Positions 24,562-37,800 of a DNA stretch of 64,000 nucleotides are shown in pieces (the first letter of the stretch is position 1; every line of letters starts with the position of its first letter). A program made the translations under genes and the position numbers. The notes beneath the pieces were generated by a model. That model ran no database searches and was not told the DNA's origin. It saw only the letters and a list, made by a program, of their open reading frames with translations. The DNA comes from Hybos culiciformis. Its lineage: Eukaryota > Arthropoda > Insecta > Diptera > Hybotidae. Where the stretch lies: positions 130,876,732 through 130,940,731 of the forward strand of contig OZ023273.1 in NCBI GenBank assembly GCA_964007475.1, written 5' to 3'.

Positions 24562-24846
24562 TCATTGAGTAATAATATTTATAAGAGGGTCAGAATTCAT
24601 ACAAGTAAATTTCAGAATTTTTTTTTCAAATAACTCAAAAATGATGACAATATTTTCAATGTATTGAATAAAAATTTCATACTCAAATGTGTTTATTCTT
24701 AATACAATAATAAAAATAATAAAATTAAGAATAAACACATTTGAGTTAAAACGTTTTACTCAATACATTCAAAATATTGTCATAATTTTTGAAAAAAATT
24801 TACTTGTATGAATTCTGTCCCTCTTATAAATATTATTACTCAATGA
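24562..24846. mobile_element. Fold-back MITE flanked by TA, 285 bp
   Basis: Two long arms are inverted copies of each other. The outer 28 bases read TCATTGAGTAATAATATT.. on the left and as the reverse complement on the right; the match continues through ATAAGAGGG(T/A)CAGAATTC, CATACAAGTAAATTT, GACAATATTTT.AATGTATTGA and ACTCAAATGTGTTTATTC to a short AT-rich loop near 24710. The left arm holds an extra stretch of about 20 bases. TA flanks both ends (24560-24561 and 24847-24848), as in Tc1/mariner-type insertions, though TA flanks are weak evidence in AT-rich DNA. It is non-coding. Transcription would give a nearly complete hairpin. Confidence 0.8.
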
Positions 24847-25318
24847 TAGTATCTAATCAGTTTGTATAATGTAATTACTTAAAATGGAATTTATCACTTA
24901 TTCTTATCATTTTTGATGAATGATCTTATTTTATATTTCTTTTCACCACTCTAATTAACGTCCTTGACCACTTTAGGCGTCAAAGTAAAAACAAAAAGTA
25001 TCTTTTATTGCATAAATTTGTATAACGACAGAAAACATTGAAAAATAAATAAGTAACATTTTTTTATATTTTTTTTTTAACGAGATTTTTGAATATATAA
25101 GTTTGATACTACAAAGAACATAATCATAATAATTATTAACTTGTGACACGCGTGTACAATTCAAATATTATAAAAAAGGCACGAACAAAATTGGTGGGAA
25201 AAGTTTTTGGAAAATAAAGAGACTTTTTGGACTTTTCGTTTCGTTAATTTAATTAGAACTATTGTTTTATAAGTTTTGAAGTAAAAATAGTAAATTTTTT
25301 CCAATTTAAACCATATAG

Positions 25319-25600
25319 TCACTGAATACTTGTGTTTTCAAAATTTATACCATAATATTTACCATAATGGTGGCTCAAATTTGTGTAGAAATGGTTGAAG
25401 TCACCAGGATCAAGCTTTAGGTTAATTTCGTTATTTAGGTTTTTTATAGTTTTTAAAGCGTTCTTTAACTTCACAATTTTTTCATCCAGTTTGAATCAGG
25501 GTGATGATTGTCCTATTGGGGTCACCAACGATGTTCGTCAATATTTTTTCTCAACCAAGTTACTGAAGCTAGTGCATGTGAAAAACACAATTAAGATTTA
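25319..25600 (-). pseudogene. Degenerate coding fragment, possibly retroelement-derived
   Basis: On the minus strand an open stretch from 25495 to the TGA at 25321-25319 encodes about 58 residues starting FKLDEKIVKLKNALKTIKNL and including NNEINLKLDPGDFNHFYTNL and SHHYGKYYG. The same frame extends upstream across two stop codons. Its composition is protein-like. The PGDFNHFYTNL segment is loosely like the linker before reverse transcriptase in some LINE ORF2 proteins, but I cannot assign it. There is no intact start and no splice site was recognised. Confidence 0.33.
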
Positions 25601-26386
25601 TTTTATGATCCTCTGTCTAAAAATATATTCAAAATAATTAATCATCCCATCAAATGAAGAAAATTTGACATAAGTACTTAACTACTTTTAACTTTTAAGT
25701 ATAATAATATAAAATATTATACTGGAATATTTAATCTTTTTTATTATCCCGGAAAGACAAATAATTCCCTTGAAATATAAGAATTCTTCAAATAAAATAC
25801 CAGTCCCATAAGTATTGATATTTTTATAATCCGGTTATATGTTATAAATAGTTTATACTTTCATTAGAAATACTGAAATTGCCTTCACTAAATATAAAAT
25901 TTAATGTACTTAAATATAGTGAAATAGTGAAATTATTATATTGTTACATATCTTGACTGTAATATTTAGTAAAGTGTATATATATAGTTGGTAACTAGTT
26001 ATAGTATTTTATTTTATTAAACAAAAATCAACTTTAAAGTAAATGTTAATTTTTTTTCCATATGTTTTTATTTACTGAAGGGAAACCATCAAGGAAAACA
26101 TTGCATTGTAAAGAAAACTATAAATAATCTCATTAGTTTATAAACTTGAGAAAAAAATGTGTATTACATTTTCAATGTGATTTTATGTATAAAAGTTTCA
26201 AAAGTATATAAAGTGGTGTACCTACATAAGGTACCTTTGTAAATATGGTCGTAAATATTTACCTGAAATATGTTTTTATGTAAATAATTTATAATATAAT
26301 AAGTAAATTAAGTATAATAAGTATATTAAATTCTTGTTAAATTAAATTGAATGCACTTAAAAAATATGAGCACTGAAATCAATTGA

Positions 26387-26508
26387 TAAATAAAGAAGTT
26401 GTGCTAGCTTGAATTTAATCCGAAGTAAACGCAAATTATGGGATTCAATAACACAAAAAATGGTCGAAATTATGATCAAGGTTGCTAAATAAAGAAGTTG
26501 TGCTAGCT
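26387..26508. repeat. Direct repeat pair, 23 bp, 99 bp apart
   Basis: An identical 23-bp segment (taaataaagaagttg... ending gtgctagct) occurs at 26387-26409 and 26486-26508. The sequence between is noncoding. It may be a small tandem duplication of a unit of about 99 bp whose second copy has diverged, or direct repeats left by an insertion. Confidence 0.75.
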
Positions 26509-29242
26509 AAAATTTAGCAGGTGAATATTTCTATAAACAAATTTAGTAATTGCTGAATGCAATCGAAAAGAAACATTAGCAAAATGTTTAATGCTTCTTG
26601 TATCATTAACTATACATACATAACATACGTATGTTCAAGAGAAATATCCTAAAAAACGTTTTTAAGTCTAGACGTTAATTTTTCCCACAATTTTGTAAAA
26701 GTATTAAAATTTTTATCAATATTTTCCTTGTGAAAATTGAATTTTAATTATCCAGCAATAATTACGTAAGTTAGTTTTGTAAGAAATTGTTGTCGTAATT
26801 TTGTCCTTATTCAATTAATCAGTTATAAGCAATAAACATATTTTGATTAAATTACGATTTAATTATTTTCCTTGATGTAAGTACTTCTTCGCTACTTCCA
26901 TCGTAATTTCATTAATAAGATATTCCATGAAAATAAAATAATTTTTCAACAATTAAGACGCGAGATATATAAAAAAAATCCTTAATGATGAATAACGTTA
27001 ATAAAAATTTTATAAATTATAGGTACTTAGGTACTACTAAATAAAATAAGTACCTAACTAAAGATGAGATTAAATTAGTTGGAAATACAATCTGAAATAT
27101 ATAGATTTAAAGCAACATTGACTTATTAGTTTCTTACGATTACTTCGTTTTGTATCTAGTTAGCTTTTTACAACATTTAGGTCTTACATTTTTCAAGCAG
27201 ATACTACTTAGCTGCTTATCCAATATTTTCGAATGATAAATATGAATTTAGAATCTGCTAAGATTATCAAATAATATGAAATAAAGTATATTCATATGTA
27301 AAAAGAAAATGAATAAAATTCGGCTAATGGAAGTTTCTTGTTTTATTAAAAATCGTCTCTTATTTCTATGTGCACATTACTGAAATTGAATAGTTAATAA
27401 GCTTAAAAATCAATTTCAATGTTAGAATAAAAATAGAATGTTTTTTTTCGGTTTTTATTTACTCAATGACGTCTTCGATTTTCTTCAAACGTTCGCATTT
27501 ATTCGTTACGCATTTGAAAGTGAATCAAAAATTGTGGTTTTATGTTTTTGAAAAACAAATAATAATAATATAATATAATAATACTCCACAAAATAAAAAA
27601 TTTCATTCATAAGTATTATTTTTATCAAATTGTAAAATTAACATTAAGAATTTATATTTTTAGTTTTTCAAGAATCTATTTTTAAAAAATAAAATTTCAT
27701 GTCTAATGTTTTCTGTCTTGTCTGAAGCAAGAAAAAAAAAGAAAAGAATAATGACATTGGCTTTAAGATTCAAAATAAAGATTTTCGAGTAGAAAAAAAT
27801 TATTCTTGTGTACATTATGTGCGATTAAAAATAAACTATTAAATATATTAAAAGTGCATAATGCATTCGATAGTTTTTGTTTATGTCCAAATTTTCATAA
27901 CTTCTGTACTCGTTAGAAAAACAATGCTTGCATTGCACTTAAAATGTTTACCAAGGCTCATTTAAAATTTATACTTTCGTTGACAGATATTTAATCGCTT
28001 TTAATTAGTCTTTCATGTTAAAATCATTGGCAATCAAAATAAGACTAACTACAGAGAACCAAATTAATTATATGAACCTTTGATATTAAAATTCTGTTAG
28101 AATATTTTGTTCAATCAAATTTTCATTTAATTTCGGTAATAATAAAATTGTTTTAATTTTTTTACTATTAAGTTGCCTTAGAAGTTTGTTTACACATTTT
28201 TCTAGTTTTTATAAGACTTTTAATTTTTTTTTTTTAAGAAATGCACTAAAAATTAATTTGGCATATTCTCAAAAATTTTTCACCTTGAAGCCCTTTCTAA
28301 AGTTCATAAGCATTTGAAAAAAAATTTGAATTTAAAATTCTTTATTTTCTAAAATGCAGACTAAATTTGAGAAATTGATTATTGGTGGTCTTAATTTTTA
28401 AAGTAAATACCAAAACAAAACACTTCCATATCTAATCAAAGAAAAGAAGGGTTTGAGGATTTTTGTGCTAATATCTTATGTTAACGAAGCTTCAACTGCG
28501 TTTAAAGAATGTGCCCCAGTGACGAATCTACCAGACACTACTATACTTACATTAGCTGCAGTACTTACAATCAGATCATTTTAAAATATATTCTTCCACA
28601 TTCTAGTTAATGCAACTATATATTTCACGTATGTAACATATTTTTAGTATAGATAAATTACATTTTTATTACTTATTTATATAAATTATAAAAGTGTTTA
28701 AAATTGTGAACAGTGAACATATTTTTGATGTTTATTTTTGCAAAAGTTACTAAAATTAACAGGTGTAGGTACTTAAATTTATATTCAGATTTTAGTTAAT
28801 TTTTTTTTTAGTCCTGCACAATAAGTTATTTAAAATTTAAAAATTATGTTTTGTAGTACTCCCGCTAGTTTTTTTCCTTTTCCTTTTTCCTCCTCCTAAT
28901 TTAACATTGGGAAAAGAATTTGCCAAAGTCCTCTAATTACGTTTCCAGTTATTATACCTTCTAAAACTGGGAATATTCATTATTTATATTTTATTTTGAT
29001 AAAGACTACCTTCTCTAATTAATGAAATTATTTTTGTAGTCAAAAGTCAAGTAGTGTCAAAATTAATTTGTTCAATTTCTTTCTCATTCCAGGGAACTAC
29101 TATATTAAAAAAATCAAATTATTAATCTGACTGAAATTTGTAAAGAATAAAGTTAGTAGGTAATTTTATTTGTTTTTTTTTTTACGGCCGGTTATTTAAA
29201 AAACAACAAAACACCTTTATTTCTCATTCCAACTTAGTTGGA

Positions 29243-32200
29243 ATGTTGGAGCATCCCCAACGTTACGCACGCGGTATCCCTGAATCCTCATCAACATCAT
29301 CAACGGCATCTGCAACAAATCGTAATAATCATTGTGGTGGTGGTGGTGGTGTTTCATGGCAACAACCTGGTTCACCAGCACATCATCATCATCATCGTAA
29401 TCCATCAGTTGCATCGAATTATAGCAGCCATAAAAGCGTAACATTTAGTAATAATAATTGCACTAGTGGTGATTGTAGTCCAATTATCAATAATATCGGT
29501 TGTGGTAGTGGAGTACAACTAATGGCGGGTAATATGAAGCACGGTAAAATTTTTTTTTTTTTTAATTTTTTTAAATTTTGATTTTTATTTGGTTTTTTTT
29601 AGTGTTGGGCGAAAAAGTAGTTTTAGTTCAGGAAAGTTTGTTTTTGACAATGAAGTTTTTGCATTAATTAAACATTTATAATTTTATATTTAGAAAAATG
29701 TATGCCTTCAATTATTTCTATTCAGTGACAGTAGTAAAAACGTTATTATACTTATTGTAATGTTTATTGTAAAATAAAGGTTTTTTAGCTTTGAATCTAC
29801 TTTTAGTTATACATATTACCAAATTTAATGTTTAAAAGTGTATAATAATATTTGCTTGAAAATCTATTTCAATTGATATTTCAATGATATGCACTCCGAT
29901 GATTTTCAGCCGAATGAGATGGAGAATATGATTTTCGACCAATAATTACTTTAATCAGTGAATTCAATAATTTCAGAGGTTAACTTATGGTGTAAAAACA
30001 AATGTATCATAAGTTTAACTGCAAGTGATAATTTTAAAAACTTTAACATTAAGAGCTTTTTATGAAAATTTTTTTGTTTTGTATTTTATATTTTTTTTAT
30101 ATAAGTAACATATTTTGTTTGAAATAGTTTTTTCTTAAATATTTTCTTGAATTAATTTTTTTTTTTTTATTTTTCAAATTTTTGTTTTAGTTTGGTAGTT
30201 AATGCCCTTCAAGTCTTTTGGTGAATAAATTTCCTTTTTGGAATCAACAACAAATTATTTTAGCATTGTCCGTTGTTCAAATTGTCGAATCATCCCATTC
30301 GCAGAAGTCGCATATTCGCGTAGAGTACTAGAAAAAAAGGCTTACCTACTATAAAACAGAAAAATATTTTTTGAAACTTGTTAATGAAACTAATTTATAC
30401 ATTATTTATTATACAATCTTCTGTTTGTTTAATTTTAGTTAATTTGAATTAATTTTGGTAGTACTATTTTGTTTTCAATTAAATAAAAATTATAAATGTT
30501 TTTAAATAATCAATTCTTTTGTTGTTCTTTCAGGTAAATCGCAAGAGGATGTTTGCTACGTAGTGGCTAAATACGATTATGCAGCTCAAGGTGCACAAGA
30601 ATTAGATTTACGAAAAAATGAAAGATATTTGCTTTTAGATGATTCAAAACATTGGTGGCGTGTACAAAACAATCGAAATCAATCCGGTTATGTACCCAGT
30701 AATTACGTAAAAAAAGAGAAACCATCTTTATTTGATAGGTAAAATATATAAATTATAATCGTAATAGCATAAGTAAATAATAGAGAAAGTATTAGTAGTT
30801 TGACAATTATAGTCTTTAATTAGTTTTATCTTACTTGCGACATAGCCTTAACAAATTCCATTTCTTAACGCATTTTTATGCTAATTTGATTTTAGCATTA
30901 AGAAAAAAGTGAAAAAAGGATCATCGGGCTCGAAAACTTTACCAAACTGCTCACCATCGCGGCAAATAGAAAGTCCAACTATGTCGAGACGCCTACCGCC
31001 AGATCCGTCTGAGGCAATTGGAACAGCTATTGTGAAATACAATTATCAAGCTCAACAGCCTGACGAGCTTTCATTAACTAAAGGTATTCGAATTTTAATA
31101 CTCGAAAAATCAAACGATGGATGGTGGCGTGGTCAAAATGGCAACGCAGTAGGATGGTAAATTGAAATTAATAATTAAAAAATAAATTATAGAAAATAAG
31201 TATTAAAAACATATTTATGGTCATTATTCGTTAACTTTAGGTTTCCAAGTAATTATACTACTGAAGAATGTGATAATGACGGTGAATTGCATACGTATGC
31301 TATGGCAGAAAATGTTCTTGATATTGTTGTAGCTTTATATAGCTTTGCATCCAATAATGATCAAGAACTGTCCTTTGAAAAAGGTGATCGTTTAGAAATT
31401 ATAGATCGTCCATCATCAGATCCCGATTGGTATAAAGCAAGAAATAACGCTGGACACATTGGCTTAGTTCCAAGAAATTATTTACAAGAGTTGAGTGAAT
31501 ATTTGGCAACACCATATCGTGGTGCTAATAATGGTGCAGCTGGAGGTGGAGATTCTTTGGATAGAACGAAATGTGAAGGTAAAAAGGTTTTGGAATTATT
31601 ATGTTATATTATTATTTATTTATTTTCATTTATTTCCAGTACCACCACCACCCCCAGCTGGTGGTCCGATGCCCCCACCTCTGGAAAGACCCAATTTAGC
31701 TGGAAAAAATTGGTATTACGGAGCAATTACAAGAAGTCAATGCGACACAATTTTAAACCAACACGGTCATGATGGTGATTATTTGATTCGAGATAGCGAA
31801 ACAAATGTAACTATATATTTAACACTTAAATTAAAATATTTAAATTTTTAATTATTTCATATAATTTCTATTTAATTTTCAATTTTTATTCTACCTATAT
31901 TATATAAAAAATTTATGTTTGTGTGTTTGCCTGTGTGTTACAAACTATAAGTTCAATTTACATGAAACTTTCACACAATGTGTATCTCGGCAAGGGGAAG
32001 GTCATGCGGGTAGTGAAATTTTTTTTTCAAATGGGTCATTATCTTCGGAAAACCGCGAAAAAATAATTAATTAAAAATTTAATTCATCCCCTTCAAATCT
32101 GATCATTGATATCACACGAAAATTGTGACGCGTAAAAACCAAATTTAATTAAGATGTTTTGACAACATATATTTCACTTTTAGATGGGAGACTACTCAGT

Positions 32201-32393
32201 ATCTCTAAAAGCACCAGGCCGTAATAAGCATTTTCGAGTTCACGTAGAAAATAATATGTATTGTATCGGACAACGTAAATTTCATACATTAGACCAATTA
32301 GTGGATCATTACCAAAGAGCTCCAATTTACACCAATAAGCAAGGTGAAAAATTATATTTAGTGAGGCCGTTACCAAAAGCGAATGGAACATAA
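29243..32393 (+). CDS. dock: Dreadlocks (Nck-type SH3-SH3-SH3-SH2 adaptor)
   Basis: Six exons join in phase: 29243-29543, 30534-30738, 30896-31156, 31241-31578, 31640-31806 and 32184-32393, giving 493 residues. SH3-1 spans about 107-165 ([29 protein letters not shown]), SH3-2 about 212-263 ([20 protein letters not shown]), SH3-3 about 284-342 ([33 protein letters not shown]) and SH2 about 393-485 ([15 protein letters not shown] with the phosphotyrosine-binding Arg 419, FRVHVENN). [15 protein letters not shown] linker precedes SH2. Dock links phosphotyrosine receptors to actin regulators, notably in axon guidance. The upstream exon is Ser/Asn/His/Gly-rich and holds two in-frame starts, 29243 and 29522 ([16 protein letters not shown]); the second matches the start of the short fly dock protein. 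A pyrimidine tract ending AG just before 29239 suggests a 5' UTR exon upstream. AATAAA is at 32421. Confidence 0.93.
31890..32135 (+). mobile_element. Possible Helitron-end-like insertion in last dock intron
   Basis: Intron 5 of dock contains TCTACCTATATTATATAAAA followed by a tgtttgtgtgtttg run and a phrase close to ttacatgaaactttcacaca. This arrangement resembles the left ends of insect mini-Helitrons, which start TC and carry a similar T-rich and 'gatgaaattt' phrase. I see no CTAG right end with a hairpin, so the call is tentative. It does not disturb the splice sites. Confidence 0.3.
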
Positions 32394-34286
32394 ATTTAAG
32401 TTTGTATTATACTTCTGAAAAATAAAAAATAAAAAATTAATTTAAATTAAAAATTAATTATCATAACATCAACAGTAAATGAAATAAAACTTGATATTAT
32501 TTAACAAAAAGTAATTTAATTTAAAGAAAAAAATATTTTTTTTATAATTTTTATGAATTTGTTTTTTTTTTTTTTTAAATATATAATAAAATTAAAAACT
32601 ATACTTGATTAAACTTAGAAATAAGTATAAAGACTTTGTAATTTTATGTTCGATAATTTTATATCATTCATAAAAAATATAATTAAAAGAATAAATAGTA
32701 AAAATTTAGCATACATTCTATGTGTACTAAAAATTAACATAATATATATAAAAGAAAATAAATTTAGTATAATTTGCTTAACTTTTATTTTTTGAATAAC
32801 TAAATATTTATTTAACTTTTTTTTTATTATGAGCTACTATTTTTGGAAGATATATTAAAAAACGTGAATTACATAAGATCCTATTTTTGTTGTCATTTGT
32901 CTCCGATTTAGTTAGCATAAGGAAAATCAACTTTAACTTAAGCAACAATAAAACTAAATGTACATAAAAAACAATAATAAACTTCCATTTATTTTAAGGA
33001 AGAAAAATAGGTATACTTACGTACCACTCACCAATACATAATTTATTTTTAAGAAAGCAAAAAAAAGTTGTTTACGTACTTTGTTTCAAAATTTCTTATT
33101 CATATTTTTATGTTTTTCTCAATTAAAAACATTTTTATAATAATAAATAAAAAATACATACTTCCAAAAGCAAAAGCTCATATGAAGCTTTTTCCTTCTA
33201 TGTAAAAAAAAATATTTTCAAAAAAAACATGAAAAAGTTACACAAAAAACATTTTATAAGTTTCGATAAGTAATTAAACAATGGGTGATAAAGGCCTCCA
33301 TTCTCAATTCGTATTTTTGGGGAATATTTTCATATAATACTATTAAATAATATTTATTTCTGGGTCAATGCTCTACTATTGGATTTTTTAATTGAATATT
33401 GTATTTTATTTAAAATTATTTCCATTAATATTGATATTAACATTATTATCTTAAGGAGGTATTCTGTTACCAAAGTTAGTTCAAAAATTTTGTTTGCCTT
33501 TATCATCCAAATCAATTAAACATAATATTAAAAGTAAAAGAAAATAGATTCGAATAAAAGTTGCACATTTGTATTTCATTTGTATTTTATTCATCAAAAA
33601 ATACTTTAAAAAAATTAACTTTTGTTTAAGAAACATTATTTTCTGCATAATATGAAAGCTCTATTTGCTCAAACTTAAAAGGTAAAATTGTAGTATTTCA
33701 TTTTATTCATGAAATGTAATAAATTTCGAAATTATTAATATTATACTCTACATATATTTTGCTAATTGTTTTTTAAATGCCAAAAAAATAAATTTCTTGA
33801 CAACAAAATAAAATAAATTAAATTTCAATTAACCTTTGAAGAAAAATATAAATAAATTAAATTGAAAGAAAGTTTTCTTTATAGCTATTTTAAAGCGCTA
33901 AGCTATAAAAATATTAAAAAGATTGTACCATTTTATACCAAAATATTAAAAAAAAAATAAACACAGCTTACTGTTGTTAATTTATGTGTAGAATACATTT
34001 TACAAATTTACATTAAAAAATATTAAACATAATATCCGAAAAATTTCAATAAAAATTTTAAATGAAAAATATATTTGCATACTTTTTTTTAAGTTGAAAA
34101 CTCTCTTTAATTTTATCTCATTACGAAACTTTAATTTTATAATTTTTATTTCACTTGAGAATAAATTAATAAAATTAGAAAAATTATTTAGGCACATGAA
34201 AGAAATAAAGTAATTGCTGCAAAGTATTTAATTTAATTAAATATTTATTAGAACTCCAAATTAATTTAAAAAATGATAATAATTGG

Positions 34287-34876
34287 ATTGTCGAAAAAAT
34301 CATCACGCATTTTTGTTTGTTTTCGGTGTATGTTTTTTTGGAAGAGGCATCTGTAATTATATTCTTGCCATGTCATTTTTTACATTTCTTTACATGTATT
34401 TTGATGGAACATAGTTTAGGATTTTCATATAATTTTTTTAAAAAAGGAACGCGCGTCAAAATTTTGAACAGTTACATAAAGTTTAAGGTGACAATATTCT
34501 ATAAGAAGCTGTTTTCAACGATGGATCTCCAAATCAATATTCAGTCATTCATCAGAAGAATCTTGCTTTTTGAAAATTTTAATAAAATTATCATCCAGAA
34601 ATGTTAAATGCTCTTTAATCTGATCGCAAAAAAGTTGTGTATCATAAAATAACGGAAGATTAAACACATTGAATCACTTAGATCAGCTTAGATTGAATGT
34701 GTTGCCACCTAGAAAATTCTCCCATGACCTTATCGTTAAAGTTCCCCTTACTTGGTATAACGTTCAGCGCAGAGTTTTTCTTTTATAAAAGCAAATATCA
34801 CAAATAGTTTTTTTTTCTGTATAGAAATAAATTACTTTTAAAAACAGATAAAATATGTCATGCATTTTTCGACAAT
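34287..34876. mobile_element. TIR DNA transposon relic, about 590 bp
   Basis: The left end ATTGTCGAAAAAATCATCAC and the reverse complement of the right end, ATTGTCGAAAAATGCATGAC, match at the first 12 bases and then partly onward. The interior is richer in GC than its surroundings (for example 34685-34775) and includes acttggtataacgttcagcg. No intact transposase ORF exists; the plus-strand open frame at 34317-34607 is not recognisable. Ends flanked by simple A/T sequence give no clear duplication. Family undetermined. Confidence 0.5.
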
Positions 34877-37800
34877 CGAATACATTTATCATTTCATTTT
34901 ATAATTTTAGATTGGATTTTGAATGAAGTAAAATTCTTTATAGATATAAATTGTACTACCTAAAGTTTTCTTTTGTTAACGTGAAATATGAGATTGTTTC
35001 GTTCTCAAAAAACTATTGAAAGGTAATAATAAATTTTAATTGGGAATGGTGTCGCCTCACATGGTATTATTGTATTAATTTTTTTAAAAGTAAATAATGC
35101 AAGTTAATTTAAACAACATTTTCCAAGGAAAACATAGAACTCTTATTCAATTGTTTAAGGAAAATTAAGTCTAAACAAAACATACCAATAACTAATATTA
35201 TAATATACTTTTTGAGCATGTAGATAAACTAATACAATTCCTATTAAACTAAATAACAGTTTAAAATCAAACTCCCTAAAATTCAAACTATATTAATTAG
35301 GGTTAAGTACCTCCTTGATGAATCGATAAATTATAGTAATGTTGTATTCAGAGAGCTGAAACTTTATTAAAAACAACTTTTATTTTGAGAATCAGATTAA
35401 TTATCAAAAAAGTCAGGTTCAAAATTAAATCACTGAAAAATAAAATATATTCAATTCTCATCATTTTGTACCTTTCGGACTACAATAATTTTTTTTTAAA
35501 TATTTTTAATATCAAATCAAAGTGTCCGAAAATTCAGTACATATCTATAATTATTGAATTAATTTATTATAATTAAACTTCTTCCTGGGAAGTTTGTTTG
35601 TAAAAATATATACATATATTTTTAAATTTAGTAGCAAGTATAAATGATATACATTTACGTCAAGTATAAATTTAATTTTTCTTTGTTTTTACGTACATTT
35701 ATAAAATAAAAATTGTTTTATTCAAATAAAAGACATATTTTTCAACACATCGACATGAAGAGAATATTATTAAATGAAATGTTATTTTTAATTGTACTTA
35801 AAAGTCATTTATACTAATTACTAAATAGTAATACAGAGTTTAACTGCAAGTAAAATCTTTTTATTTTTCATGATCAATTTTAAAATTTTAAAATGTATTA
35901 TTATTTAAAAAAATACATAACATCTTGGGCCCAGAATAAAAAATGTAAGGGATATTATTAACACATATAAGTAAATAAAATATAAAATATACATACTTTA
36001 CTTGTTCCTTTTTCACATAATTCTGACTTCATAATAACGAAATACTCTAATTTCATTAGCATTTAACTTTTTTTTTTTGGTATTACTCATTTAAACAATT
36101 TGTAATCATTTAATAAAAAAGAAACTTTAGCAGGATAGCTCCATATTATCATTTTTTTTAATACCAAAATATTAGGATTTAAGATTTAAAAAAAGATTAA
36201 CGTGTTTCCTAAAATAATTTCTTTATAAAATCAAAGTGCTTATAACATAATAATTAGCTTATTGACTTATACTCGTAATGTCAAAATGTTTTAAATTAAT
36301 GGAAGCATTTCAATCAGATTTATCTCTAATGTTAGCGTCTGTTATATGATTAACAAAGAAATGAATTAAAGAAGATAAGTTGTGAAATTTAAACTAAATA
36401 TTCAATGTATGAGCTCTTCCTACCAAAAACCATGTTGTTTTTTTAAACTCTCTTAAAATTTGTAATTAGAAAAATTTTTTTGTATAACATTTTGTAAGTT
36501 TTTTATAAAGTTTTAGTTTTAAAAATAATTTTTAAAAATAAAATAATTTAATTTTAAGCACAAAAAAATCCAAGAATTTATATATAAACGAAAATATTAA
36601 AATAAAATAAAATATAAAAATGGCAAATAATTATTCTTGTTTAATTAACTTTCTTTGCAGGCTTTAAAAAGTATATAATTTATAATACTGTACTTTTTAA
36701 CTATTTTATAATTAAGTGCTTGGAAGTGTTTGGAATCCTTTTCCAACTCGAATTATAGTGAATATACATTAACATCGTACATGCATAATCTTTACAACTT
36801 CAAAATGAGCGGCTCAATATATTTTCATTATAAAAAATAATTTATAATGACTTATGTTTCATAAATCAAAAGAAGTTTAAGATCTTTTTTTGAAATCAAT
36901 TAATAGTTTTGTTGGTTGCTGTTTTGTGAATAATAATTTATAAAAGTTGATATGTTTTATTAGGTAATTAGGGACAAAAAAATGTTGAATTATTGATTAA
37001 TTATAATCTTATATTGAAATGGATATGGAAAGTTGTTTAAAACTCAAATACATCCCATGCATCGAAAAGATAAATAAACTAATTAAAAGAATAAAGTGTT
37101 AGGTAGACGAAAGTTGGAGAATTTTATATTTACAATTTAATCGTTTTTCTTGTATTTAAAGTTCGCCATCATCTCATCATCTCGAGCTGGAATTTGTGTG
37201 ATTTCTCTACTTGATCTAAGAGTACGTATTTTTTAAATAGAGATAATGATGCTTTATTTGTTATATACAAAAGAACTTGATAAAAAAAACTTTTATTTAG
37301 AATGTTTTATATAAATTTTGATATTCAGATAAGTTGGACATTAGTTTGCAATTCAATCAAATTTAACTATAAATTTATGTACTTAAATTTATTAAAAATT
37401 GCAATAAACTTACTTACTTCTGACATTTCGAATCAATCATGTTAATCAGTATCATAATAAAATTCTTACAATGTCGTCCACGTTTTCTGTTTTGTTTTTT
37501 TTTATAAATTTAAGAATAAAACAACATAATTTTTCATTTAATTACTTTTTTTTAAATATTTTTATTAACAAAAACTATGTATACATAATTATTTATGTAT
37601 AGATTCTAATTATTTAATGACAAATTATAATTATTTTTATATATAAATTATAGTGAAGCATTAAAATAATAAATATATTACAAGAAGCATTTAATATTAT
37701 GAAGAAAAAACTTCTTCAAATTTTTCTTACAAAAATATATAATTTTTGAGAATAGAACATCGAAAAGAAATTTAAAAAAATTTAATTTGAAAAATAATTC

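Larger units (their letters stand above)
15303..29242. other. Long noncoding interval, ITM2 5' side to dock 5' side
   Basis: Nearly 14 kb with no supportable intact gene. The two flanking genes are divergent, so both promoters and any 5' UTR exons must lie here. Candidate upstream sequence for ITM2 lies near 15590-16060, where composition is richer and a 10-bp inverted pair (acagacgagt / actcgtctgt) occurs at about 15600 and 15650. Other contents are listed separately: coding-like fragments at 23369 and 25319, a fold-back MITE at 24562 and a direct repeat at 26387. The rest is A/T tracts, AAT and GAAA microsatellites and scattered TAGGTACCTA-like motifs. Confidence 0.5.

Noticed and set aside
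27560..27595. AAT-type microsatellite and other short A/T repeats (also 23275, 55500, 56930; GAAA run at 22985)
   Set aside because: Ordinary simple-sequence DNA in an AT-rich genome.
29217..29444. Minus-strand and alternate plus-strand ORFs over the first dock exon
   Set aside because: They are shadows of the CAT/GGT triplet runs of the real dock frame (poly-His, poly-Gly).
30264..30330. Exon-like segment in dock intron 1 (after TTTTAG, reading [19 protein letters not shown])
   Set aside because: Its acceptor phase fits exon 1, but any donor leaves a phase that does not match the next exon, and no isoform of this kind is known to me.
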